Under the pieces are notes generated by a model, which was given only the letters and a program-made list of their open reading frames with translations, was not told the DNA's origin and searched no databases. This document shows positions 1 through 7,154 of a DNA stretch of 36,062 bases, in pieces (the first letter of the stretch is position 1; the number at the start of each line of letters is the position of its first letter). The translations under genes were made by a program, and so were the position numbers. This DNA is from Candidatus Methanodesulfokora washburnensis (GTDB lineage: Archaea; Korarchaeota; Korarchaeia; Korarchaeales; Korarchaeaceae), in assembly GCF_003947435.1 (NCBI RefSeq), contig NZ_RCOS01000026.1:1-36062 (forward strand), given 5' to 3'.

Positions 1-378
1 AGGAGAGACTTTCCCTGCTCAGCTCATTCAGCCATATTATATACTTGTAGCTCATATGTAATTCTGGTCTGCATGCTATAAACCATTTTGTGTAATAAAT
101 GGCTACAGATATCACAAAATTCCCCTAAGCGTTGCAGCTGCTCTTACGGGAACTTTTATTAATTTGATATTCAAGCTTAGTTACATAAATATTAAACAGT
201 TAGATTCCTCGAACAGAAGGGCATAAACAGATGGAACTATCATTAATCCCCTTTAACATGAGATAAGCAATTCTTATATCGAGGCCCTTGTGCAATAATT
301 CCCTGCAGACATCTAAGAGATCTGAAATTTTAGTACCTCTGCTACTACCTCTTCACAATATCTCCTTCGATTGGGATA
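1..378. other. Stretch without an intact gene; degraded coding sequence
   Basis: No complete gene is visible. On the + strand an open stretch runs from about 62 to a TAA at 224-226, without an obvious start. It is hydrophobic in its second half (LSVAAALTGTFINLIF) and could be the tail of a lost membrane protein. From 334 the + frame joins the MFS relic that follows, and a TAG at 331-333 interrupts that frame. I see no RNA gene, repeat or convincing promoter here. Confidence 0.35.
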
Positions 379-651
379 GTGCTCCTTCTGAGAGTCCTTT
401 CTGCATTTGCTGCCTCTCTTGTCATCCCTTCGACCTATGCTCTGCTGTTTGAGGTGTCAGGAAAGGAAAAAGGGAAGCTGATGGGATCCTTTTGGGCAGT
501 TGAGGTATTGGGAAGGACTATTGGTCCTGTCATCGGAGGATTATTATATTCTTTTGATATAAATTTTCCGTGGCTCTTTTTGGCATCTTTAGAGCTGTTC
601 TTAGTTCCGCTTTTTTATATATCCACTTTTAGTAGCCCGAGAGCTAGCTAG
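334..651 (+). pseudogene. MFS transporter relic (one internal portion only)
   Basis: The frame reads through TISPSIGIVLLLRVLSAF and then a conserved-looking stretch with PSTYALLFEV, GKEKGKLMGSFW and GRTIGPVIGGLLY. This matches TM3 to TM6 of a major facilitator superfamily transporter, where arginine, glycine and proline-rich helices carry the antiporter-like motif. About 106 codons remain of a family that normally has about 400. The frame is closed upstream by TAG at 331-333 and ends at 651 after one more helix. A GTG at 379 could start a 90-residue product, but half a six-helix bundle is unlikely to work. The end overlaps the convergent methyltransferase by 8 bp. I infer a decayed gene. Confidence 0.65.
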
Positions 652-1477
652 TCTTATATGCTGATGGAGTTTCAGCAACTATGCTCCTGATATCCATTTT
701 TCTTGGCCTATGTGCCAGTATATATCCCATATACGGCCTGCTTTGTACAAAATCTACATCTTCAAAGAACATCCACGTAAAAGCAATGGAGCTAGCTATA
801 TCCCAGAAGTACATATCCATGGGATGGGTTTCCCCTCCTGCTAAGATTATCCTCGTTGTATATCCAGTCAGGAAGTCGTGTTTATAGTGAATAGAGAAGA
901 CAGGACCTCTTTCATCATATCTCTCTAGAAGAAAGTCTTTGTATCCTCTCAGCATGTAGAATCTGTCTGTTTCCTCCGCTATGAACACACCCTCCTTTTG
1001 TAATATCGTGCTTATGCTTCCGTAGAGCTTTATCAAGTCAATTGGATTGAAATGAGGAGTAGTGAGGCCCCATAAAATGGCTATATCTGCTTCTAACTTC
1101 AGCTTGTATAGCTCTCTGGCATCTACAGCTATAACATTGGCCTCTAATCCCAGCTCAGCTTTGCTGAACTCAATGGCCTTTTTAAGTGCCTCCTCCCTCA
1201 GATCCACGAATGTTAGCTCAACGCTTTTGTTTAGCTCTATTATCTTCTTGGCAAGGGCTATTCCCCCAATTCCAGTTCCACTGCAGACATCTACTATCCT
1301 TATATTGTCTCCTTTAAGAACATCTTTCATCCAGTTGTGCGAGAGTATTGTGGAAAACTCCTTTAAGGAATCATGATATCTCTTTCTTCCGCTTTCCTCT
1401 GATATATCTTCCGGCCATCTAAACAATCTGTACATTTTCTCAAGGCTTTCTGCATCCAAGCTCAGCGCCCAAATCAC
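644..1477 (-). CDS. Class I SAM-dependent methyltransferase
   Basis: The 277-residue protein has a Rossmann-type methyltransferase core. Motif I is VDVCSGTGIGG at residues 62-72, an acidic strand-2 end (VDLREE) lies at 91-96, and an aspartate (VDARE) at 118-122 would contact the adenine. The usual motif IV position reads ILWGLTTPHFNP, and no DPPY or NPPY is present, so this is probably not an N6-adenine or N5-glutamine enzyme. The substrate is unknown. The start is GTG at 1477 with an AT-rich box about 20-25 bases upstream. Met15 is an alternative start. Its 3' end overlaps the MFS relic. It faces away from nothing obviously related, so context does not give a substrate. Confidence 0.8.
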   Translation of the reverse strand: MIWALSLDAESLEKMYRLFRWPEDISEESGRKRYHDSLKEFSTILSHNWMKDVLKGDNIRIVDVCSGTGIGGIALAKKIIELNKSVELTFVDLREEALKKAIEFSKAELGLEANVIAVDARELYKLKLEADIAILWGLTTPHFNPIDLIKLYGSISTILQKEGVFIAEETDRFYMLRGYKDFLLERYDERGPVFSIHYKHDFLTGYTTRIILAGGETHPMDMYFWDIASSIAFTWMFFEDVDFVQSRPYMGYILAHRPRKMDIRSIVAETPSAYKTS

Positions 1478-1574
1478 TCACTCTATAGTTATTAATAATA
1501 TTTTTGATCGATTTAAAAAAATATCCACACAGCTATTTTCTCTACAGCTCCTTGCTTTACAGTAATGATGACTT

Positions 1575-3347
1575 CTAAGTTTCCCAGATTCTTTTGAATA
1601 CCCCCGGCAGATCTCCCCATTTCACATAGCTTATACGTTCCTTGATCCATGAGGGAAGGAACTCAATTACATCAGATCTTTTATATCTGTCATCAGCAAA
1701 GACCACGGTAACCTTCTTCCTGTGACCTCTAGTCGATCTAGCTGCCGCCTGAACAGCCATTCTCACTGCTGGAAGCGTAAACACAACTTTATACCCCATT
1801 CCAGGAGATTTCTCGTTAATTTTTGAAGCTCTCAATCTCATCAGATCGTTCGGCTTCCTGTAAGGAAGGCCTACAACAATAGCAGAAGACATCTCCTTTC
1901 CGATGAAGTCCTCCCCCTCACTATTTCTCCCTCCCAGAACTCCAAAGAGGACAGCACCTCCCGCATCTGCCATCTTTTTGAAGTTCTCTATCATCTCCCT
2001 GTTCTCTCTTGCAGTTTTCTCCCTGCTCTCGAGGAAAACAGGTTTGTCCATGCTTCTCACTTCCTCATAAACTCTCTCCATAAACTGGTATGATGGAAAG
2101 AATATGCCGATATTTCCCTCCACTGTGCTCGGTATCTCCGATATCACCTCAGCAATTGCTTTGTAAAGCTCTTTTTCTCTCTTCCTGTAGCTTGTGGTTA
2201 TTCCCTCGGCAATAAATACGGATAATTCCTCCTCCCTTCTCGGATTTATCTCCATATAATCTAGATCAATTCCCAGCTCTGTCGATAATGCTTCTTTTCC
2301 TCCAAAAGTTCCTGAGATCATCACTATTCCGCTGAACTTGTCGCCCAATACTTTCCCATAAAGATTCCTTGGAAGTATTGGCTCCATTAGGAGATCTGCT
2401 TTTCCCTCCCTGCAGAACACTATGTTCCCCGCATTTTCTCTTGCGATCTCAAGTTTTCTGAGGAACTTAACGGCATCCATGAAGCTGTTGTCCATGAAAT
2501 CTGCTTCTTCTGGTTTTTCAAACATCTTATCCAGAAACTCCCTCAGCTTGATGGTCTCATCCTTGCTCACAAATTTGAGGATCTCACCGGAAACAATCTT
2601 GGAGTTGCTCTCGCACACCTCATCCAGAAGTCTGATAATTCCATTAAAACCCGTATCGGAGGAATACCTTGACAGTATATCGTAAAGCCTATCTATCCTT
2701 GCCCTAGCTCTCAAAAAGTCCAGAATTCTGTCCGATACGTTATGGGCCTCATCTATTATGAGAAAGGGTTTTTCCAAGCGAATTTTCTCAAAAAGATAAT
2801 TATAATAAAACATGTCAAATACATATATATAATTTGCTATTATAAGAGTCGAGTCCTTTGCAAGCCTTATGGAGAAGGCGTAAGGACACTGTCCTCTTTT
2901 TAGGGCCTCAGAAATCACTTTCTCTGTGAAGAGAGGTCTCACATCACCGACTTCATCAACGCTTTTCGTGTAATTGCAAATCCTCTTCTTTACTATAAAA
3001 CTACAGAATATTCCCTCTCTGAAAAGGCCTGTGTTGAAGGGACATAAGCTAGCCATCCCTCTTATCGGCGCATATACCACTTCTGCTTTCTTGGAGATTT
3101 TCTCCACCTCCTCAACAACCCTGTCCGTCTGGGAATGAGTTCTTGTCAAGTAGAGTATTCTCCTTCCGCTTCTCTCCGATGCAAGAAGAGCTCCTGATAA
3201 GACTGCTGATGTCTTTCCAATGCCATTTGGCGCCTCTATGGCAAGAGTTTCTCCTCTTACAAGCGTCTCGTAAGTTCTCGCTGCTATCTCGATTTGTCCC
3301 TCTCTCGGGTCTTCATAGGGAAAATATCTGAGTATATCCCGCAGCAA
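1575..3347 (-). CDS. xpd: XPD/Rad3-family iron-sulfur DNA helicase
   Basis: This superfamily 2 helicase unwinds DNA 5' to 3' and is linked to archaeal repair and replication-fork processing. Walker A (APNGIGKT) is at residues 39-46 and the DEAH box (IIDEAHN) at 197-203. Between them four cysteines, at 102, 115, 124 and 154, form the 4Fe-4S site typical of XPD. Motif VI near the C-terminus reads QAAARSTRGHRKK. At 590 residues it has the size of archaeal XPD, which lacks the eukaryotic C-terminal extension. The start is TTG at 3347. A TATA-like CATAAATGA about 23 bases upstream (3366-3374) fits a leaderless message. It is divergent from the aIF2-gamma gene. Confidence 0.92.
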   Translation of the reverse strand: MLRDILRYFPYEDPREGQIEIAARTYETLVRGETLAIEAPNGIGKTSAVLSGALLASERSGRRILYLTRTHSQTDRVVEEVEKISKKAEVVYAPIRGMASLCPFNTGLFREGIFCSFIVKKRICNYTKSVDEVGDVRPLFTEKVISEALKRGQCPYAFSIRLAKDSTLIIANYIYVFDMFYYNYLFEKIRLEKPFLIIDEAHNVSDRILDFLRARARIDRLYDILSRYSSDTGFNGIIRLLDEVCESNSKIVSGEILKFVSKDETIKLREFLDKMFEKPEEADFMDNSFMDAVKFLRKLEIARENAGNIVFCREGKADLLMEPILPRNLYGKVLGDKFSGIVMISGTFGGKEALSTELGIDLDYMEINPRREEELSVFIAEGITTSYRKREKELYKAIAEVISEIPSTVEGNIGIFFPSYQFMERVYEEVRSMDKPVFLESREKTARENREMIENFKKMADAGGAVLFGVLGGRNSEGEDFIGKEMSSAIVVGLPYRKPNDLMRLRASKINEKSPGMGYKVVFTLPAVRMAVQAAARSTRGHRKKVTVVFADDRYKRSDVIEFLPSWIKERISYVKWGDLPGVFKRIWET

Positions 3348-3415
3348 TCAAGGATGAAAGAAGAATCATTTATGTCTCGGTATGGATGGAGAACTTTCAC
3401 CGTAGGACGCAATAG

Positions 3416-3422
3416 TTTTATA
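3416..3422 (+). promoter_or_regulatory. TATA box of the aIF2-gamma gene
   Basis: TTTTATA is centred about 31 bases before the ATG at 3451. Transcription would start within a few bases of the start codon. Confidence 0.6.
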
Positions 3423-3450
3423 CTGAGATGGAGAAGGAACCAAAGGGATT

Positions 3451-4695
3451 ATGTTGAGCGAAAGAATACAGCCGGAGATGAACATCGGAACTGCAGGTCA
3501 TGTTGATCATGGTAAATCCACTCTTGTTCAGGCTTTGACTGGAGTTTGGCCTGAGAAACATAGTGAGGAGCTCAAGAGAGGGATAACAATAAAGTTGGGC
3601 TATGCAAATGCCGAATTGAGGAAATGTCCAAACTGTGATGAGCCAAAATGCTATACTACGAGCAGAAAATGTCCAGTAGATGGAAACGATACAGTTCTCA
3701 TAAGAAAAGTATCGATTGTGGATTGCCCAGGGCATGACACTCTGATGGCGACAATGCTCTCTGGTGCCACCTTAATGGACGCTGCTCTTCTGGTTATAGC
3801 TTCAAATGAGCCTGTTCCTCAGCCTCAGACAAGAGAGCATCTAGCAGCATTGAAGATAATGGAGGTAAAAAACATTATAGTAGTTCAAACAAAGATAGAG
3901 CTTGTGAGCAGGGAAGAGGCTGTAAAGAACTATGAAAGCATAGTAACGTTTCTGGAGGAAAATCTGGGATATGTTCCGCCGATAATCCCGGTTTCAGCTC
4001 TTCATGGGGTGAATATAAACTATCTTGTCAGGGAGATGGTGAAAAGGTTTATTCCTCCTGAGAGGGATTTAAGCAAGCCCCCTAGAATGCTGGTAGCAAG
4101 GTCCTTTGATGTGAACAGGCCAGGAACAAAGCCAAGTGATCTGAAGGGAGGAGTGATAGGAGGAGCTATATCTCAGGGGAAGTTCAGGGTTGGAGATGAA
4201 ATAGAGATAAGGCCAGGCGTTCATGTAGGAGGTAAGTACATGCCTTTAACAACAGTGATAGTCAGTTTAAAGAGCGAGGACATAGATCTTGAGGAGGCAA
4301 AGCCAGGAGGACTCATAGGAGTTGGAACAAAACTCGATCCATCCCTCACCAAGGCAGACAACATGAAGGGGAATGTTGTAGGACTTATAAATGAGCTTCC
4401 ACCTGTCTTCTCAAGTATAGATGTAGAGGCTAGTTTCTTCGAGAAGATAGTTGGATTCAAGGAGGAAATAAAAGTAGAGCAGCCGAAAGTGGGAGATCTA
4501 CTGCAGATAAGCATAGGAACTGCGACAGTGCCTGCTATACTGGAGGAAAGAAGAGGAGATTTGATGTCATTAACACTCAGAATACCAGTTTGCACAGAGC
4601 TTGAACAGAGATTAGCAATATCGATGAGAGTGAGTGGAAGGTGGCGGCTGGTGGGTCATGGGCTAATTAAAGGAGGAAAAGAATACAAACAGTGA
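3451..4695 (+). CDS. eif2g: Translation initiation factor aIF2, gamma subunit
   Basis: This GTPase carries initiator Met-tRNA to the small ribosomal subunit as the core of the aIF2 heterotrimer. The P-loop is GHVDHGKS (16-23), the G3 motif DCPGH (91-95), and a zinc knuckle has cysteines at 59, 62, 67 and 74. Domains II and III follow, with RSFDVNRPGT and GGVIGGAISQG typical of the family. Length (414) is normal. The G4 motif, usually NKxD or NKxE, reads VQTKIELV, so the guanine-contacting Asn is Thr. Start ATG 3451 fits the TATA box. Met10 (MNIGTAGHVDHG) is an alternative start. The gene is monocistronic and is followed by the IS605-type element. Confidence 0.95.
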   Translation: MLSERIQPEMNIGTAGHVDHGKSTLVQALTGVWPEKHSEELKRGITIKLGYANAELRKCPNCDEPKCYTTSRKCPVDGNDTVLIRKVSIVDCPGHDTLMATMLSGATLMDAALLVIASNEPVPQPQTREHLAALKIMEVKNIIVVQTKIELVSREEAVKNYESIVTFLEENLGYVPPIIPVSALHGVNINYLVREMVKRFIPPERDLSKPPRMLVARSFDVNRPGTKPSDLKGGVIGGAISQGKFRVGDEIEIRPGVHVGGKYMPLTTVIVSLKSEDIDLEEAKPGGLIGVGTKLDPSLTKADNMKGNVVGLINELPPVFSSIDVEASFFEKIVGFKEEIKVEQPKVGDLLQISIGTATVPAILEERRGDLMSLTLRIPVCTELEQRLAISMRVSGRWRLVGHGLIKGGKEYKQ

Positions 4696-4748
4696 ATCTT
4701 CCTGCTTTTTCAGAAATAACTGCTTAATCTATGATTTCTCATGTTTAC

Positions 4749-4984
4749 CAAAAAAGTGCCCAGAAAGCCCAGAGCTAAAGCTCTGGGATGAGTGGGCAGA
4801 ACTTAAATATCGGCTCATGATAGTTGTGTTAAGCGAGTCGCTCATGCGGGCTATGGGCTACATGCCCATAGCAGGGGCTGATAGGGCATTATGCCCTGGT
4901 CTTGACACAGCCCTGAACTCGGTAGGATGAGGCCTCAGGCTGACAAACCGGGAATCTCCCGGCTTTAGCCGTGGAGAATGTCAA
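4749..4984 (+). mobile_element. Non-autonomous IS200/IS605-family element (MITE-like, no TnpA or TnpB)
   Basis: The element lies between TTTAC at 4744-4748 and TCAA at 4981-4984. Single-strand-transposing IS608-type elements use a TTAC left cleavage site and a TCAA right site. The left end has a two-step hairpin: outer arms TGCCCA (4757-4762) and TGGGCA (4793-4798), inner arms CCCAGAGC (4768-4775) and GCTCTGGG (4780-4787), loop TAAA. The right end has a subterminal hairpin, arms CTCCCGGC (4956-4963) and GCCGTGGAG (4968-4976), loop TTTA, as in OrfB/TnpB right ends. Between them a frame from ATG 4817 to TGA 4930 encodes 37 residues ending TALNSVG, which I read as a TnpB 3'-end remnant. There is no room for a transposase, so movement would need enzymes supplied in trans. 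Confidence 0.75.
4850..4984 (+). ncRNA. Candidate omega-RNA (TnpB guide RNA scaffold) remnant
   Basis: The last part of the IS605-type element is densely structured. A perfect 9-bp hairpin GCTATGGGC/GCCCATAGC lies at 4850-4872 and a palindrome AGGGCAT-T-ATGCCCT at 4883-4897. The terminal CGGC-TTTA-GCCG hairpin is followed by GAATGTCAA. From memory, the ISDra2 guide RNA ends with a similar GACTTTAGTC hairpin and TTCAA just before its guide. If this RNA is made, its guide would be the flank starting at 4985. Transcription is not shown by the sequence, and no TnpB is in the window. Confidence 0.4.
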
Positions 4985-5087
4985 ATTAGAAGCTAGGAAG
5001 AAATTTGATTTTTCCAGAACTCGTTTTTGCCTATGATTGCAGCCGGGATTACAGTATGTTTTATCTTTTCATTTGTTGAAGCTAAAG

Positions 5088-5096
5088 TTTATATAA
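5088..5096 (+). promoter_or_regulatory. TATA box of tRNA-Gly
   Basis: TTTATATAA is centred about 31 bases before the first tRNA base (5123), the normal archaeal spacing for a short 5' leader. Confidence 0.6.
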
Positions 5097-5122
5097 GCAA
5101 GCTTCACATAAACTGGGTTTGT

Positions 5123-5209
5123 GCGGCCGTAGTCTAGCCTGGAGAGGATGGAGGCCCTCCATGGTGCCGAGGAAAGCCTCAGACCCGGGTTCAAATCCCG
5201 GCGGCCGCA
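5123..5209 (+). tRNA. tRNA-Gly(UCC) with 13-nt intron at position 37/38
   Basis: Acceptor arms GCGGCCG (5123-5129) and CGGCCGC (5202-5208) pair fully, with discriminator A5209. The T arm is CCGGG-TTCAAAT-CCCGG (5185-5201), the D stem GTCT/GGAT, and the anticodon stem GAGGC (5151-5155)/GCCTC (5176-5180). The 20 bases between the anticodon stem arms resolve as loop CCTCCA...A with an intron at 5162-5174. CCTC (5156-5159) pairs with GAGG (5169-5172), giving a 4-bp helix with two 3-nt bulges, the splicing-endonuclease BHB motif. Cleavage gives anticodon UCC, and the body resembles archaeal tRNA-Gly. Position 33 is C instead of the near-universal U. CCA is not encoded. Confidence 0.88.
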
Positions 5210-5512
5210 TCAGCTTATTCTTCTTAGGATGACCCTGAAGTGGAAATCTGTGAATCTGTATTTCATGAGCACTTTTTCAAGCGAATCCGAAAATGCACAT
5301 GGATGCCTGCATACAGGAACTCTCTTTGCCCTGAAGGCTATGCTCATCCACTCGTCTACATCGGGTATTTTTCCATCCGTTAGACTTCTTATGAAAGCTA
5401 TAACTAAATCTGACAGCAGATTCTTAGATTTTTCATCATTAAAGCCTCTTTTCTCGGAGATCTTCCTTACAACTTCTGAAAGCTCTTTCTCAAGCTCATC
5501 CAATTCTTCCAT
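5210..5512 (-). CDS. Small hypothetical protein
   Basis: I do not recognise this 100-residue protein. The first 35 residues are charged and helical (EELDELEKELSEVVRKISEK). The second half contains DVDEWMSIAFRAKRVPVCRHPCAF, with two cysteines five apart, and ends basic. The stop codon directly abuts the 3' end of the tRNA gene on the opposite strand. It lies 23 bases downstream of the next small gene (5536-5811) on the same strand and is probably co-transcribed with it. No membrane segment or signal peptide is visible. Confidence 0.6.
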   Translation of the reverse strand: MEELDELEKELSEVVRKISEKRGFNDEKSKNLLSDLVIAFIRSLTDGKIPDVDEWMSIAFRAKRVPVCRHPCAFSDSLEKVLMKYRFTDFHFRVILRRIS

Positions 5513-5535
5513 AAGGTTCTTCAGCAGGTATAACT

Positions 5536-5811
5536 TTATATATTTTGCACAGTATCTGAATCCAGCTGAGATTTCAGATAATCCCTAAATGCAATAGATG
5601 CCCTAAGAGATAGCTCTTTTAACTCTTCAATGCTGAGATTTTCCCTGCGATTTATTCTTTCCCCTCCAACTAATGCTATTATCTCATTAGTCAGTTCGAT
5701 TATCCTTTCCGCATTGCTTCCCCTAGCTTCAGATTGCTTCAGAGCCTCCCTTATCTCAGCCTTCTGCTTCCTCAGCTTAATTGCTATAACTCTTAGCTTA
5801 TCCTCATTCAT
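5536..5811 (-). CDS. Small helical hypothetical protein
   Basis: This 91-residue protein is predicted to be almost all helix, with runs of Lys, Arg and Glu (LRKQKAEIREALKQSEARG) and Leu at coiled-coil spacing. I recognise no family. The start is ATG at 5811, preceded by a good ribosome site (GGTGAT, 5819-5824). It is divergent from the Rpo8 gene, with only 29 bases between start codons, and heads a likely two-gene unit with 5210-5512. Confidence 0.6.
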   Translation of the reverse strand: MNEDKLRVIAIKLRKQKAEIREALKQSEARGSNAERIIELTNEIIALVGGERINRRENLSIEELKELSLRASIAFRDYLKSQLDSDTVQNI

Positions 5812-5840
5812 ATGTAATCACCTTTTTTAATGCGGCCAAC

Positions 5841-6188
5841 ATGTCTGTCCTGATACCCATGGAGCTTGAGGTTCTAGTGGATAAGGTGGGGAAAGATCCC
5901 CTGTTCAATCTAGATCTTGTTGAGCTTAAGTCGGGCAACATCACCATAACCCTCGACTTTCCAAGGGAAATAGGAGCTATAAGGCAAAAAGAAAAGGGAA
6001 AACTACTGATAAGTAAGGAGGCTCCAAAGGAGAAGAAAGGGTATATATTCAGTGGGATAGTGTATAAATCGTCCAAAAATGAGCTTCAAATATCGTTTTA
6101 TGGGCTGTGGATGAAGATAAATGGTGAGGGCTTGGAGGAATTCGCCCAAGGGGATAAGGTGTATGTGCAGTTGATTTTGTCGGAATAG
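5841..6188 (+). CDS. rpo8: Probable RNA polymerase subunit Rpo8 (RpoG)
   Basis: The 115-residue protein looks like the OB-fold subunit Rpo8, the archaeal counterpart of eukaryotic Rpb8. Features are alternating beta strands, ITITLDFPREIG, LLISKEAPKEKKGYIFSGIV, and a C-terminal ISFYGLWMKI...GDKVYVQL resembling the end of crenarchaeal Rpo8. Rpo8 is known from Thermoproteota and Korarchaeota, consistent with the rest of the window. The upstream TATA-like run TTTTTTAAT (about 5822-5830) lies only about 15 bases before ATG 5841, so Met7 at 5859 may be the real start. A basal transcription factor gene follows. The assignment rests on pattern, not alignment. Confidence 0.65.
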   Translation: MSVLIPMELEVLVDKVGKDPLFNLDLVELKSGNITITLDFPREIGAIRQKEKGKLLISKEAPKEKKGYIFSGIVYKSSKNELQISFYGLWMKINGEGLEEFAQGDKVYVQLILSE

Positions 6189-6279
6189 TTTTCCCAATCT
6201 CCCTCTATTACCTAGATTAAATTTCCAATTATACTTTTATAAGGAAAAATTTTTAGAGAAAGAAGAGCTGAAGTATCGT

Positions 6280-7032
6280 ATGAAATGTGAGTTCTGTGGA
6301 TCTGAGCTTCTCAGAGGGGAGGATGGCCTTGTCTGTAGCTCATGTGGTGCTGTATTCCAAGATTTCTTTGAAGATAGTAGGTTTACAGGAGGACCCATAG
6401 CGAAAAAAGGATCGGAAATAATAGACTATCTGGCCTCCTATTTCAATACACCAAGGGATATTGCAGAGGAAGCTAAACAAGTGGCGACTTTTACCAGAAG
6501 GAAGCTCGGAATGGATAAATCACCAACATCGCTTGAGATAGCGGCATTTATATACACATGCAGGAGGAAGGGAAGGCTAATACCTCTCAATGAGATAGAT
6601 AAGTTGGCGAGAAGAGAGAGGATAAGGGTTAGCATATCAACTGTAGCTCTATATATAGCTAAAATAAGCAGTATTTTTGGAAGGAGCAGGGAAGATCTAT
6701 TAATTCCTTACTTAAATTATGTTAAAATAAAAATAATGGAAGATGATAGAATAATGGGAAAGATGGGCAAAAGAGGAAGATACTTGGTTGAAGTAGCGGA
6801 GCAGCTTGCATACAGGAACCTAGTTGACTCGTTTGAAATTAACAGAGGAAGGATTGCAGGGAAAAATCCACTTTTACTTGCAGCCACAGCCTATTATAAT
6901 GCATTCAAGCTCCTTGGGGCTAATATAACCCAGAAAGAGGTGGCATCATGTGTGGGAATTGGGAAGAGTGCGATAGCAAAGGGGAGAAGATTAGTGATAG
7001 GTCCAGTGGTTATGAGAAGGGAGGAGATTTGA
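6280..7032 (+). CDS. tfb: Divergent TFB (TFIIB-family) transcription factor
   Basis: TFB bridges TBP-bound promoters and RNA polymerase. Residues 1-25 form a zinc ribbon (C3, C6, C19, C22). Residues about 45-140 and 150-245 look like two cyclin folds. The second includes GKNPLLLAATAYYNAFKLLG followed by a helix-turn-helix (TQKEVASCVGIGKSAI). It is 250 residues, shorter than the usual near-300, and the B-reader/linker after the ribbon is reduced to about 20 residues, so it is probably a paralogue or specialised TFB. A TATA box (CTTTTATAA, 6234-6242) predicts a roughly 17-nt leader. Its stop overlaps the start of the next small gene. Confidence 0.8.
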   Translation: MKCEFCGSELLRGEDGLVCSSCGAVFQDFFEDSRFTGGPIAKKGSEIIDYLASYFNTPRDIAEEAKQVATFTRRKLGMDKSPTSLEIAAFIYTCRRKGRLIPLNEIDKLARRERIRVSISTVALYIAKISSIFGRSREDLLIPYLNYVKIKIMEDDRIMGKMGKRGRYLVEVAEQLAYRNLVDSFEINRGRIAGKNPLLLAATAYYNAFKLLGANITQKEVASCVGIGKSAIAKGRRLVIGPVVMRREEI

Positions 7033-7154
7033 CGGAGATCAGAATAGAGCTGGAGATGCTTAAGAACTCAATAAGGATAATAATGATGGAGATAGAGGAG
7101 ATAAAAGAGGAGATGAGGAAAATCAAGGTGTACTGTCATGAAGAGAAGGGATAA
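7029..7154 (+). CDS. 41-residue coiled-coil miniprotein
   Basis: The frame from TTG 7029 encodes TEIRIELEMLKNSIRIIMME and a second helix ending HEEKG, a heptad-like amphipathic helix. GGGAGGA (7019-7025) is a strong ribosome site at the right distance, and the TTG overlaps the TGA of the TFB gene. Its 3' end overlaps the start of the membrane ATPase by 17 bp. A longer in-frame start at 6948 would sit inside the TFB gene and lacks support. The tight coupling suggests a real small protein made with the ATPase, possibly an accessory or dimerising factor. Function is unknown. Confidence 0.55.
   Translation: MTEIRIELEMLKNSIRIIMMEIEEIKEEMRKIKVYCHEEKG

Noticed and set aside
4740-4985. Structured region considered as SRP RNA or RNase P RNA
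   Set aside because: It lacks the SRP helix 8 loop motifs and RNase P conserved blocks, while both ends match IS200/IS605 termini.
5123-5209. The 87-nt tRNA read as a tRNA-Leu or tRNA-Ser with a long variable arm
   Set aside because: The anticodon stem GAGGC/GCCTC, a 4-nt variable loop and a perfect BHB intron explain the length, and the acceptor and T arms fit tRNA-Gly.
6948-7028. Upstream extension of the 41-residue miniprotein to give 68 residues
   Set aside because: It lies inside the TFB gene with no ribosome site, while the TTG at 7029 has a strong one.
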